Counted from the first letter of the stretch, positions 7,857 through 16,200 are shown. The stretch is 26,067 nucleotides of DNA from Candidatus Bathyarchaeota archaeon (GCA_030671315.1 DAOUZW010000002.1:1-26067); one strand, 5' to 3'. Notes: generated from the letters alone by a model not told the origin. A program made the numbers and translations.

Positions 7857-8390
7857 TTAGTATTCAATTCCTTTTCGTGCTTTGATTCCTTTTCTGTAAG
7901 GATGTTTTTTCTCATTGGACTCTGTTATGTAATCAGCGATATTAAGTAATTCTGGAGGTGAGTTCCTGCCAGTAATTATTAATTCTAATTCGATCGGTTT
8001 TTCGTTGATTAGTTCCATCACATCATTTAATTGAATAAGACCTAGATTTATCGCGTGAGTTAATTCATCAAGAATAACAATATCGTATTTTTTACTGGTT
8101 AAGGCATGTCGTGCATGATTGAATGCTTCTTCAGCTTCTTTGAAGTCTTTACTTGTTGGATTTCCTATAATTAGATCGTCTTCTCCGTATGCATATATTT
8201 CTATATTATCTATTTTGTCAGTAATATTTTTTTCACCATATTTGGATCTTCCTTTAAGAAACATTATTATGCAAATTCTCATGTCGTGGCCAGCGGCTCT
8301 TAGCGCTAATCCTAGAGCTGCAGTAGTTTTTCCTTTTCCATTTCCAGTATAGACATGAATTAATCCTGTTTTTTCAATTTCTTTTGCCAT
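7857..8390 (-). CDS. cobO: Cob(I)alamin adenosyltransferase, CobO/BtuR type
   Basis: The enzyme adds the 5'-deoxyadenosyl group of ATP to cobalt in corrinoids, the last step toward coenzyme B12. The 177-residue protein carries the inverted-orientation P-loop GNGKGKTT (residues 16-23) after LIHVYTG, then RICIIMFLKG, a central DIVILDELTHAINLGL and ELIITGRNSPPELL, all typical of the CobO family. The C-terminus HPYRKGIKARKGIEY matches the conserved end. The length is normal. It stands alone, convergent with tsr3, and no other cobalamin genes are visible, so it may act in salvage. Confidence 0.93.
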   Translation of the reverse strand: MAKEIEKTGLIHVYTGNGKGKTTAALGLALRAAGHDMRICIIMFLKGRSKYGEKNITDKIDNIEIYAYGEDDLIIGNPTSKDFKEAEEAFNHARHALTSKKYDIVILDELTHAINLGLIQLNDVMELINEKPIELELIITGRNSPPELLNIADYITESNEKKHPYRKGIKARKGIEY

Positions 8391-8704
8391 TAGTTAATCA
8401 ACTTTTTTAGAATTTGTTAACCATATCTATGGTTTTTTTTAATCGCAAGCTAAATCGAGTCTTCCATTAAATAAGACAGCTGCACCAAGATAATATGGCG
8501 CGCGTTTTCTATGTTAATTATTCTATCAGGAAAAGATCGACTTGATAAACGATATCCAACAAATAGTTTACCAGTTTTCGAAATCCCAATCAGACATAAT
8601 CTTCCTATATACAAGCGTAACAGCTCTAATCATATTATTAATAAATACCAATCAGAAATGGTTGAAAAGTTTTAATAAGGTAAGTAGATGCCAACGAATA
8701 GGAT
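8391..8704. other. Intergenic stretch between cobO and tRNA-Ile
   Basis: About 310 bases of A/T-rich sequence. An open frame starts near 8542 but runs into the tRNA and shows no family features. A TATA-like ttttaataa at 8670-8678 fits the promoter of the downstream tRNA. Nothing else was recognised. Confidence 0.5.
8670..8678 (+). promoter_or_regulatory. TATA-like element of tRNA-Ile
   Basis: The sequence ttttaataa lies about 30 bases upstream of the mature tRNA 5' end. Confidence 0.45.
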
Positions 8705-8727
8705 GGGCCGGTAGCTCAGCTTGGTTA

Positions 8728-8749
8728 GGTAGCTCTTAGCGACGTCAAG
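8728..8749 (+). other. D-loop intron of tRNA-Ile (22 nt)
   Basis: The intron lies between positions 21 and 22. The outer helix is GCT/AGC and the central helix TGGT/GTCA (two wobbles). The bulges are TA^g and ag^G. The intron folds as GTAGCT/AGCGAC with one mismatch. This is a complete BHB at a non-canonical position. Confidence 0.88.
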
Positions 8750-8765
8750 GAGCACACGGCTGATA

Positions 8766-8783
8766 AGTCAATATGTTCCAGAT
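8766..8783 (+). other. Anticodon-loop intron of tRNA-Ile (18 nt, canonical 37/38)
   Basis: The insertion follows GAT-A and precedes A38. Exon CTG pairs with intron CAG; the fourth pair is A/C, so the BHB is relaxed in the same way as the 37/38 intron of tRNA-iMet in this window. Confidence 0.87.
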
Positions 8784-8834
8784 ACCGTGGGGTCGTGGGT
8801 TCAAATCCCATCCGGCCCACCACAGTCTTAATTC

Positions 8835-11125
8835 TCAGTTGATATACTCCAGAATTTTATGGTTTTGAAACTTTAATGATCTTTGTAAGCGATCATTATC
8901 ATAACCTAATGGTGACAGTATTGTTGATGCAGCTCTGATCAACATTGTTTCATATTTGGTAAGGTCATAGTTCGAATCTTCTGTCACAAACTCGTTTGCA
9001 AGAACACGTTTTTCAGGTATAGGATCTTTTTCATCTACAATAAGAAAAGTTATGGTCTCCCCTGGATTGATCCTTAGGCCTTGTTTAGTTAATTGTCTCG
9101 CAGCTATAGACTGGAGAGTATGATTCTCATAATCTGAAACATCCTTTGATAGTTGCTTCTGAATCATCAAGTCTAGAGGATTGATGTCAAACTTTCTCAG
9201 AGTTTTTATATATTCTCTAATTTTTTCGATGGCTCTTGGAACTGACTTGTAGAGTTCTCTTGAATTGTTTGCCTCTGAAAGTTGAGATATGATGTCTAAT
9301 TGACAACGCCTTATGAATGGTGGGATATCACGTCTTCGAGCTTCGATTCCTCTATATTTTATCGTTCCATCAATGAAAGTTCCAAAATATCTGTTAAGTG
9401 TAGGAATTCCAGGTTTAACTTTTGAAGTTAGGAATATTATCCATCGATATTTGCCTTCGAAGGACAGTGGTAGATTTAGTTTAGTTTGGATCTTATCAGC
9501 TAGTTCTAGATAATCAGTTTCTCCTGCACCTTGCTTTGCAACCCATATAGAGTCAACTATCGCATGGAGTAAATTGAAAGATTGTGACTCCACAATTTGT
9601 ATCGTTTTCTGAAGTGTGTCTCTCGCAAATGCACATGTAGCAATGTGAGCATCGATCTTCCCGTATCTTGCATTTTTGAAACCGAGGTAGCCGAATACGC
9701 ATGTTCAAGCTATCACTTAGAACATTATGCGCACACAAGTATCCATTTGAGTGCTGCCTGTCTTTTCCTATAGTTCTCCTTCAATAATGGACTACGTGCT
9801 TCTTTCATCATTTGTTTATATCGCAGTCTCTTCTCTAGAAGTTCTTCAAGCGATATTGGAACTATGCCTCTTCTCTTCTCGCAGATGTTATATCCTAACT
9901 CTGGGACTTTGTTTCGGGATTGTGGGCAACATCTACATCTGACAGTTTCGCCACTCAAATTGAACTTGCACATTAAGGTTGGATAGAGTGAGGAAAAGTC
10001 AAGTTCTCCAACATCTTCATGGACGCCTACTCTAGGAGAATAATACAGTCCACCTCTATCAGCAATGATAAGTTCTTCAGCAGTTTTGAGATCTTCTGGC
10101 AGAGCTTTGAACCATGGGGCTAGGATGTCTTTTCTAAAGGCATGATAAAGTTGGATGGAAGTCATACTCGTTCCTATAGTTGAATCGACACATTTCTGTA
10201 GAGGGATGCGACAAGTTCGAGAAATTTCTATTATTCCTTCGAGTCCACAATCATTGTGAAGATAAGAGTGTTTTGTGTCTATGTGTATTCTTCCTAAAAT
10301 ACGGATAGACGTAGGACGATAGTGAATTCTGCCATAGCTAAAATACGATCTGGCTTTTTGTCTCAGAATTTTTAAAGGGTTTTGTTCACGTCCAAGAATA
10401 ATTTGGTTGGAAATTCCTAGTTTTTGAGCATGATTCTCAATGTATGGGAATAGAAACGAGTTTCCGTTGTGAGTATAGATTACATCAGGGTCGATCTTTT
10501 TGAAAAGTCTTACAAGTTCAAGAAGATTTTCCTCTTCATCGTTAGAGTCTATTATAATGTCTTCCTCTTGATTTCTGATAGTGATCTTCTGTAATTTGTC
10601 TTTAAAACTCGAAATTTTATTTTGAGAATTTGTTGTGACATCTAAATTGATACAGTTCAGTTCTGGGATTTGATAATTTATGTCACTACTTTTATCACTG
10701 ATCTGCCATCTAATCGAATTATATTTTAGATTAGCCTCAATTTGAGCTAGAGGGAATATGTTCTTTTCATAAAGGTAAATTTGTTCAGATGGAATGTCTA
10801 CGTTGAAAAGTGAAAATTTTCTTGATGATAGCGTTATGTATTTTGCGAGGTCAAGTGCTTGATTATGTGTATGGACCGGAATTTTTAGAACTTCAGACTT
10901 TCTATGGGTTTCTGGACTAAGATATTTCTCTTCAAATAATATGTTTGGGTTGTTGAGTAACCTTGCAAGTTCAATTAAATCTGATTTTTCTCCTGAAACA
11001 TAAATGAATGGGATCCAATCATCGGTTAATTGATGTAATCCATTTTTGGATTTTACCCAAATGTTCATCTTACCATTTTTATGGTAGAGATCAAGGATCC
11101 AGCCTTGAATTTTTGAGTTGCTCAA
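8835..11125 (-). CDS. dpo2: Family-B DNA polymerase, PolB2/Dpo2-like, interrupted by a 32-nt intron
   Basis: Exon 1 is 11125-9727 and exon 2 is 9694-8835. Joined, they encode 752 residues without a stop. The N-terminal exonuclease-like domain has lost its acidic motifs: LDVTTN (161-166) stands where D-I-E is expected, and HNGNSFLF (219-226) lacks the Asp of exo II. Motif A, DFSSLYP (376-382), is intact. A Cys cluster follows (CRCC 397-400, Cys415). Motif B is KWILVCAFGY (460-469), across the splice site. Motif C is HAIVDSIW (510-517), so only one of the usual two Asp (Asp514) remains. These features fit the archaeal PolB2/Dpo2 group, linked to DNA-damage tolerance in Sulfolobales. The start codon overlaps the end of the small upstream gene. 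Without splicing, translation stops after residue 466. Confidence 0.82.
9695..9726 (-). other. Putative 32-nt BHB intron in the dpo2 coding sequence
   Basis: On the mRNA, the 5' exon reads CTT GTG TGC GCA T and then a TAA stop would follow at once. The element folds as a BHB: intron helix ATGTTC/GAACAT (6 bp), central helix GCGC/GCGT (4 bp, one wobble), and bulges AT^a and at^T. Cutting at the canonical bulge position joins GCA T to TC GGC TAC, restoring L-V-C-A-F-G-Y-L-G-F. The 32-nt length is not a multiple of three, so removal also repairs the frame. The outer exon helix is weak (relaxed BHB). An insertion or assembly artefact is the alternative. Confidence 0.77.
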
Positions 11126-11393
11126 TAGTTTTTTGAACCTCTTTGATAGAATTTCTCAATTCTTTCAACTCTATTGTATGAGCGAAAATCGCTGAGAGGA
11201 ACATACCATCAATTACAGAAGGGAAGGCTGCGGCTCCAGCTTCAGATGCGTAGTTTCTGATAGTGTTTATTAGATCTTCAAAAGATGCTTTTTCTTCCCT
11301 TCTTAGCATTCTAGCAAATTTTTTCCAAGTATGTGAGATCTCACGTTCGATAGCCGATCTATAGGGAAGTATCGTTCTCCCCATGCTAAGCAA
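11091..11393 (-). CDS. Small conserved protein of the PolB2 cassette
   Basis: This 100-residue protein is predicted to be mostly helical. It has YRSAIEREISHTWKKFARML near the N-terminus, an E-D-L-I-N-T-I-R-N-Y-A-S core with A-G-A-A-A, and a heptad-like C-terminal helix (ELKELRNSIKEVQKTIEQLK) that could be a coiled coil. I recall similar small proteins beside PolB2 genes in other archaea, but no biochemical function. Its 5' end overlaps the RadA-like gene by 8 bases and its 3' end overlaps dpo2 by 35 bases, so the three are almost surely one transcript. A second in-frame ATG (MGRT) could be the true start. Confidence 0.75.
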   Translation of the reverse strand: MLSMGRTILPYRSAIEREISHTWKKFARMLRREEKASFEDLINTIRNYASEAGAAAFPSVIDGMFLSAIFAHTIELKELRNSIKEVQKTIEQLKNSRLDP

Positions 11394-12111
11394 CTTCCAA
11401 GAAACTCTTGAGCCCTATGTTTACCATTTCTGGAATGATCACTTGAATAGGAATTGAATGATGTTTTTCAAGAATTATTTTTTTAGTAAACTCTTTTACT
11501 GTAACATTCGCTGCTATGTCGCATAGTCGCTTGGTATGTCTTTCAAGTGTATTCATCCGGTTTGTGGATTCATGTCCAGAATAGGTTATGAGTGCTGTTG
11601 CATCTTTCGATTTTATAGTAGTTTTTAAACCTAAAAATGCTCTACTAAATTGATCTTTGCCAAGGTCTTCTTCTAAGTCTCTGTCACAGTACAGTAAAGG
11701 AAATTCTGAGACTACAATCAATTTGCTGCCTGTATCTTCAAGTATTTTCTCAAGTTTACATTCTATGAGATTTGTCAATTGGAAACAGGTGAATGATCTA
11801 GAGAGTAATATGTTTTGAAAAATTACTGATTTGTCTAGTTTATGTCCACGAGAAAGATCTGTAATGATTTCAATATTGAAACTACATGAACTATCGAGGA
11901 AGACTACCTTTGAATTAATTCCGCCCTCATTGATTGGAAGTTGTGCTTTTAGACAAAGAACTTCAGCAAGGGTCAAACATATTTCAGAACCGTGGAGATA
12001 AACTATCTGTCTGGGTTTAAGTCCTTGAAAGATACCATCTAGAATCTCATTTCCAAAATAAAGACGTGGTAAAAAACTATTCAAATTAACATTATTGAAG
12101 CAGATAGGCAA
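11386..12111 (-). CDS. RadA/RecA-superfamily paralog with degenerate ATPase site
   Basis: The 241-residue protein opens with a RadA-like region: FLPRLYFGNEILDGIFQGLK (residues 13-32) followed by PRQIVYLHGSE. Where RadA has G-x-x-G-x-G-K-T, this protein has HGSEICLTLAE, with no Lys-Thr/Ser. The Walker B strand KLIVVSEFPLLY lacks the catalytic Asp. It is therefore probably a non-hydrolysing structural paralog. Such inactivated RadA homologs are known beside archaeal polB2 genes. By analogy with bacterial ImuA, it may link the polymerase to recombinase filaments or the clamp; that is inference. It is the first gene of the cassette. Confidence 0.75.
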   Translation of the reverse strand: MPICFNNVNLNSFLPRLYFGNEILDGIFQGLKPRQIVYLHGSEICLTLAEVLCLKAQLPINEGGINSKVVFLDSSCSFNIEIITDLSRGHKLDKSVIFQNILLSRSFTCFQLTNLIECKLEKILEDTGSKLIVVSEFPLLYCDRDLEEDLGKDQFSRAFLGLKTTIKSKDATALITYSGHESTNRMNTLERHTKRLCDIAANVTVKEFTKKIILEKHHSIPIQVIIPEMVNIGLKSFLEVA

Positions 12112-12307
12112 CCTGGCTTTTCCGTATTTCTCTATGTTCTCTACCCCCTTTCATTTATTGACAATCATTGCGCATGTTTTCCTGTAGCATGGAATTATGT
12201 CTACGCGAGCTTAAGTCGGAGAGATAGCTAAAACTGGTTGCAAGTTCACTGATTAACTTCAAATCTTGTTTTAAATACTAAAACTTCTAAGGTCATATCG
12301 ATATTAA

Positions 12308-13504
12308 CTAATATTTCTTCTTGAGTTTTTTCAATATCGTTATGGCAAAGAGTGCTACTATAATGAAAAGCATCAATGCACCAATTATTTGAGTTAGAGT
12401 GTAATCGTCTCTCCAATGTGCGGTTATTATCTTAGAAGAATCCATGTAAACATCAGCGATATTGTTTCTTGATTGAAATTCACCATTCCATTTATCGAAG
12501 ACTATTTTTCCACCAAGAAATCCAAAGAAGCCTGGCATCACCAGTTCTTTCTCTATGTTTATTGTCGCAGTTGAACCGTCTTCATACCAACCAATACCGG
12601 TCGGATTACCGTATATTGAGTTTAACTGAAGAAAATATTCTCTATGATACTTTGCTCTGATTTCCAACGGAGATCTAATGTTAAAATCAATACTGCCATC
12701 TCTATCCTCAGAATTTCCAATTATCCAACCATCAAAAACATTTTTTTCTCCTCGACTAATATTCACTTCATCAGGAGCAGTCAGTGAAATTAAAGACTCC
12801 CTAGTATACCATCCTGACTTTTTTGAAGCAGACCCATGAGGGGCAATGACAGAAAGAAAATATTCAGTTTCATAGTCAAATGTATGAGCTATATCAGTAT
12901 CATCTATAGTCTCACTTGCGCTATCAAAATTCCAGATATTATCTGGACAATAATATCTCACATTCTCTGAAGTTGTGATATAAGATTGGACAGAAATTGC
13001 ATGACTTGTTTCTCTCTCCACTTCAAAAATGAATGGTTTCTCTCCCTTAATCAAGACAGGTGGTGAATCATCAATTTTTAAATCCGTAGATAAGTGAGAT
13101 GGAAGTCCAACAGCCATAATTGTCATCGAAATTGATGAAAATCTTGAGTTAATCATAGGTTCTAAATAGAAATTGACGGTTATCTCAGAGGAACTCCATA
13201 AGCTAATTATTTTCGATTGGAAGTAATCAAGTGTAACAGTAGAGAGAGTAGCAGTCATAGTGTAAGTGCCAATTGGTAGATATGTAAAATAATACCCATC
13301 GGGAGTAGTCCTGATAATTGTCTCAAGATGTTCTCCTTCCACTAAAATTGTTGCGAAACCTGCCGGAATATAATCACCAAGATAATTTCTAGCATAAACT
13401 TTTCCACTTATAGATCCTCCTTGGCCTTTACCTTCTGAAACATATGATGATGCTGCAAGTATCAGTAGGATCAAAGCAAGGAAGGCTGAACTTTTTGAAG
13501 GCAT
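12308..13504 (-). CDS. Surface protein with carboxypeptidase-like and archaeal repeat domains
   Basis: The product has a signal peptide (MPSKSSAFLALILLILAASS), then a beta domain of the carboxypeptidase-regulatory/PEGA type (SGKVYARNYLGDYIPAG to LPIGTYTMTATL). After a central region come two copies of the archaeal repeat with YFLSVIAPHGSASKKSGWY and YFLQLNSIYGNPTGIGWYE, each followed by F-D-x-W and an A-K-Y or A-H-W end. A C-terminal membrane helix (IIGALMLFIIVALFAITIL) and basic KKLKKKY anchor it in the cell membrane with the bulk outside. I chose the start at 13504, which has agaagga upstream; ATG at 13528 would add 8 residues before the signal peptide. Function unknown, probably cell envelope or adhesion. 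Confidence 0.78.
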   Translation of the reverse strand: MPSKSSAFLALILLILAASSYVSEGKGQGGSISGKVYARNYLGDYIPAGFATILVEGEHLETIIRTTPDGYYFTYLPIGTYTMTATLSTVTLDYFQSKIISLWSSSEITVNFYLEPMINSRFSSISMTIMAVGLPSHLSTDLKIDDSPPVLIKGEKPFIFEVERETSHAISVQSYITTSENVRYYCPDNIWNFDSASETIDDTDIAHTFDYETEYFLSVIAPHGSASKKSGWYTRESLISLTAPDEVNISRGEKNVFDGWIIGNSEDRDGSIDFNIRSPLEIRAKYHREYFLQLNSIYGNPTGIGWYEDGSTATINIEKELVMPGFFGFLGGKIVFDKWNGEFQSRNNIADVYMDSSKIITAHWRDDYTLTQIIGALMLFIIVALFAITILKKLKKKY

Positions 13505-13605
13505 TTTCCTTCTTGTGTATGTAATCAAAATCTTCCTAATATGGATAGTCTCGCCCTACCGATATTCTTTGTCTTAGAATAAAATTTGAAATTTCAATCT
13601 ATTAT

Positions 13606-14538
13606 TCAGAGAAGTCTTGCTCCTTCGAAATCTATTGCAGTAGAGAAGAACTTAATCATCGGATCATAGGAATTTAAAGCATCAAGAATATCAGGAACTC
13701 GTTGAACATCAGCTATTCCATGGAAAGCTTCTCCTAACATGTTTTGGGTAGCTCCAATCGAACCATTTTTCTTAGTTATCTTGATGAGTCGTTTAATTTT
13801 CTGTGTCATAAAACCAATATTTGAAGCGAATTCTTCTGATTTAGTTAAGAAATTTCTTAGAGTTGGATTTGAGAGTATAAGTTGCATTGTTTTTCTTCCC
13901 TCTGCGCCTATTATTTTATAGAGTGTAGCTGAGCTTAGAACCTTTGATGTTGGTATAGGTCCAATGTATCCTGACACGATTCTGTATGAGGTATGAATAG
14001 GTATTCTATCTATTTTGCATAGCCCAGGAGGGCCTCCCTCTGTCTGTATTATGCATCCTCCTACCATCTGGGGTCCAACAGTTCCAAGTCCAGTTCTGCA
14101 CCTTATTTCAGCTATATGAGCATAGAATCCCAATTCATCAAATGTCATTCCAAGTCCTAAAGCCTCGTTTATAGCGAGGGCAGTCGATAGAGCGCCGGCA
14201 GCACTAGTTCCGTATCCCGAACCTATGGGCAAATCAATATTATGATTAATCTTAACTTGATATTTTCGGTCTGTTTTCTTCAATAATAATTCTGTAACAG
14301 TTCTTGTTGTGTGAAAATTATCTGTTGGCCTTTTCCTTATGAAAATATTAATTTTATTTGTTCTGGTTCTAGATGTGTTCACCCATGTTGTAGTTCCTTT
14401 TTTAAGGGTGAAACCACCGCCTCTAGCTCCAATATTGAGATCTTTTGTCAGGTTCTCCTTTGATCTAAGTTTGTAAGGCTCAAAGAAACTCGTAACGCCA
14501 CCTGGACAAAAAGATTTGATTAGAGGCATAACTTTCAC
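13606..14538 (-). CDS. Pantoate kinase (archaeal CoA pathway)
   Basis: Pantoate kinase phosphorylates pantoate, replacing the bacterial PanC/CoaA route to 4'-phosphopantothenate in archaea. The 310-residue protein belongs to the GHMP kinases. It has an N-terminal SFCPGGVTSFFEP (9-21), the ATP-binding motif LPIGSGYGTSAAGALS (103-118), the segment RCRTGLGTVGPQMVGG, and a C-terminal GSIGATQNMLGEAFHG that is characteristic of COG1829. The length is typical. The start is GTG at 14538 or ATG at 14529. A TATA-like actataaaa is almost adjacent, so the mRNA may be nearly leaderless. No phosphopantothenate synthetase is next to it. Confidence 0.9.
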   Translation of the reverse strand: MKVMPLIKSFCPGGVTSFFEPYKLRSKENLTKDLNIGARGGGFTLKKGTTTWVNTSRTRTNKINIFIRKRPTDNFHTTRTVTELLLKKTDRKYQVKINHNIDLPIGSGYGTSAAGALSTALAINEALGLGMTFDELGFYAHIAEIRCRTGLGTVGPQMVGGCIIQTEGGPPGLCKIDRIPIHTSYRIVSGYIGPIPTSKVLSSATLYKIIGAEGRKTMQLILSNPTLRNFLTKSEEFASNIGFMTQKIKRLIKITKKNGSIGATQNMLGEAFHGIADVQRVPDILDALNSYDPMIKFFSTAIDFEGARLL

Positions 14539-14729
14539 ATTTTATAGTAAAATTTTTGAAAAGCATATCGTAATGAAGTTCAATTTGTATTGGTATTTTT
14601 GATATGAATATACTATTTTTTAGTATTTTATTTAGTATATTTGATTAACATCTTTCCCCAAAGCGTTTTATTTATGATATACGTAGATTGAGAACATCAG
14701 CGGACGCACTATCAAGGAAAAGATATTTT

Positions 14730-15299
14730 ATGGTAGCAATTTCCTTTGGCGCAAAGATTGCAATGATTGTCGCTGGAGCAGCAACAATAGCAATTGGATT
14801 TATAATTCTTATTGTAACATGGATATGGTGGGGACGTTTTACTGACAGTGTCCTTTTTTTCATGCTCTTTTTCCCATTTGGATTGTTGTTGATGTTGGCT
14901 GCGTTAATATTTAATACAAAGCCAAGGGCACCAAAATATCCGGGATATGGTCCTTACCCTCAGCCTTCTCAAGCTGCCGGTCAATATCCACCCTCTGGGG
15001 AGTATCCTCCTGGTCAATATCCACCTCAACCTCCGCAAGATTATGAATCTCAACAGCAGGCTTACAGACAGGTGTATGATCAAGCATATGAGTATGCATA
15101 TCAACAGGGTTACACTATGGGTCTACAGAAGCTTTACGAACAGATGTATCAAGGTCAAGGTCAACCTTATCAACAAAACCAACAATACCAAGCTTATCAA
15201 CCCTACCAACAATATCAATCCTATCAACCCTATCAGCAGTACCAGTCATATCAACAATACCAAGGGTATCCAGGATATCAGCAGTATCAATCATACTAA
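14730..15299 (+). CDS. Two-helix membrane protein with Pro/Gln/Tyr-rich repetitive tail
   Basis: The 189-residue product starts with two hydrophobic segments (residues about 5-34 and 40-65), so it should be a hairpin membrane anchor. A Pro/Gly/Tyr-rich region (YPGYGPYPQPSQ, QYPP repeats) follows, then a short helix-prone stretch (YDQAYEYAYQQGYTMGLQKL). The last 50 residues are almost only Q, Y, P, S and G in imperfect YQPYQQYQSYQ repeats. The composition resembles prion-like, phase-separating tails. The ATG at 14730 has aagga about 11 bases upstream and lies downstream of a TATA-like tttatgata; an in-frame TTG at 14688 would add 14 residues. No family was recognised. Confidence 0.78.
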   Translation: MVAISFGAKIAMIVAGAATIAIGFIILIVTWIWWGRFTDSVLFFMLFFPFGLLLMLAALIFNTKPRAPKYPGYGPYPQPSQAAGQYPPSGEYPPGQYPPQPPQDYESQQQAYRQVYDQAYEYAYQQGYTMGLQKLYEQMYQGQGQPYQQNQQYQAYQPYQQYQSYQPYQQYQSYQQYQGYPGYQQYQSY

Positions 15300-15342
15300 A
15301 TTCTTTTCAATGAGTGAGCACTATCACGAATTAGTATGATAT

Positions 15343-16200
15343 CTATTTCTGCTTTGAGCTAAACCCGTGTTCCATCAATCTCTTTACGATTAATTCTGTC
15401 ACTAATTCAACTTTTATGAATGTGTCATGATTATCCATTTCGGTAAGTGATTGAGCAATTGAATAGAGAGTCGTACTCTGTATTTTGGGAAAGTAATCAA
15501 GTTGTTTTTCGATGATACTGTAACCAATGTTTTGGTTTTTATGAGCTGCAATAAAGCAGGTTAGATCCTTAAGTCTTGAAAGCAAACATAATAATTCTTT
15601 TTTGGAATCGCCTTCTGATATTTTCCATGCTTGAAGGTCATCTTTTCCAGGTTTGATAAAATAAGAAGAGTATGTTATTTGATCTTCGACATAGTCATGG
15701 CTTGTTAATAATCTTATGACTTCATAATCTTTCACGGCTATCGAGATTAAATATAGTATTTCGATTAAAAGATCTCTTGGTAGATTAAAAATCTCTGCGG
15801 CTTTGGATAGCGATCTTGGAATTTGGAAAATATAATATTCTGGAGATCCATGTAGAAGGGAATGGGCAGCTTCGTGTCTGAGGACCGCCTGTTTCATAAT
15901 AGGTTCTAATTTTTCCAATCGCTCAAAACATACAAGTATTCTTGGAATTCCAGTCCAAGCTTCATGTGATGCTATGAATCCCGTTTCGGAACCAGTTGAG
16001 ACAACTCCAATGGAGTCTTGCTGTAATTTTGAATAAGCTTCCATTAGTGATGAATTTTCAAATATTATTAAATCTACTAATTCTAAATCATGGGATTTGA
16101 GTCGTTGATAGAATTCCTTCATTATGGACTGAATTTCTAACTTTTCTTCTTCAGATATTTTTCCAAAATTTTGAATTATGATCTGCAAGAATGAATCCAC
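15343..16200 (-). CDS. Putative zinc metalloprotein with HExxH motif
   Basis: I do not recognise a named family for this 285-residue protein. It has HEAAH at residues 109-113 inside MKQAVLRHEAAHSLLHG, a match to the zincin HExxH signature in which two His bind zinc and the Glu is catalytic. A candidate third ligand is Glu160 in AVKDYEV, about 50 residues downstream. The rest is predicted alpha-helical, with no signal peptide or membrane segment, so it would be cytoplasmic. It faces away from the citramalate synthase gene. A protease role is inferred only from the motif. Confidence 0.65.
   Translation of the reverse strand: MDSFLQIIIQNFGKISEEEKLEIQSIMKEFYQRLKSHDLELVDLIIFENSSLMEAYSKLQQDSIGVVSTGSETGFIASHEAWTGIPRILVCFERLEKLEPIMKQAVLRHEAAHSLLHGSPEYYIFQIPRSLSKAAEIFNLPRDLLIEILYLISIAVKDYEVIRLLTSHDYVEDQITYSSYFIKPGKDDLQAWKISEGDSKKELLCLLSRLKDLTCFIAAHKNQNIGYSIIEKQLDYFPKIQSTTLYSIAQSLTEMDNHDTFIKVELVTELIVKRLMEHGFSSKQK

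Larger units (their letters stand above)
8705..8822 (+). tRNA. tRNA-Ile (GAT) with two introns
   Basis: The acceptor GGGCCGG pairs with CCGGCCC and is followed by an encoded ACCA. The D-stem GCTC/GAGC, anticodon stem CACGG/CCGTG with loop CTGATAA (anticodon GAT), variable loop GGGTC and T-arm GTGGG-TTCAAAT-CCCAT are all present. The gene is interrupted in the D-loop (8728-8749) and at 37/38 (8766-8783). Removing both introns leaves a normal 78-nt tRNA including CCA. It reads AUC/AUU codons. Confidence 0.94.

Noticed and set aside
8542..8739. Open frame running into tRNA-Ile
   Set aside because: Its end lies inside the tRNA, it has no ribosome-binding site and resembles no family.
9553..9738. 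61-residue open frame across the polymerase junction
   Set aside because: It is an out-of-frame reading of the second polymerase exon; the true frame through FGYLGFKNARYG is uninterrupted after splicing.
8835..11125. Reading the split polymerase as a frameshifted pseudogene
   Set aside because: The interrupting 32 nt forms a BHB whose predicted cut sites restore both frame and motif. Both halves keep clean coding character and the cassette overlaps are intact.
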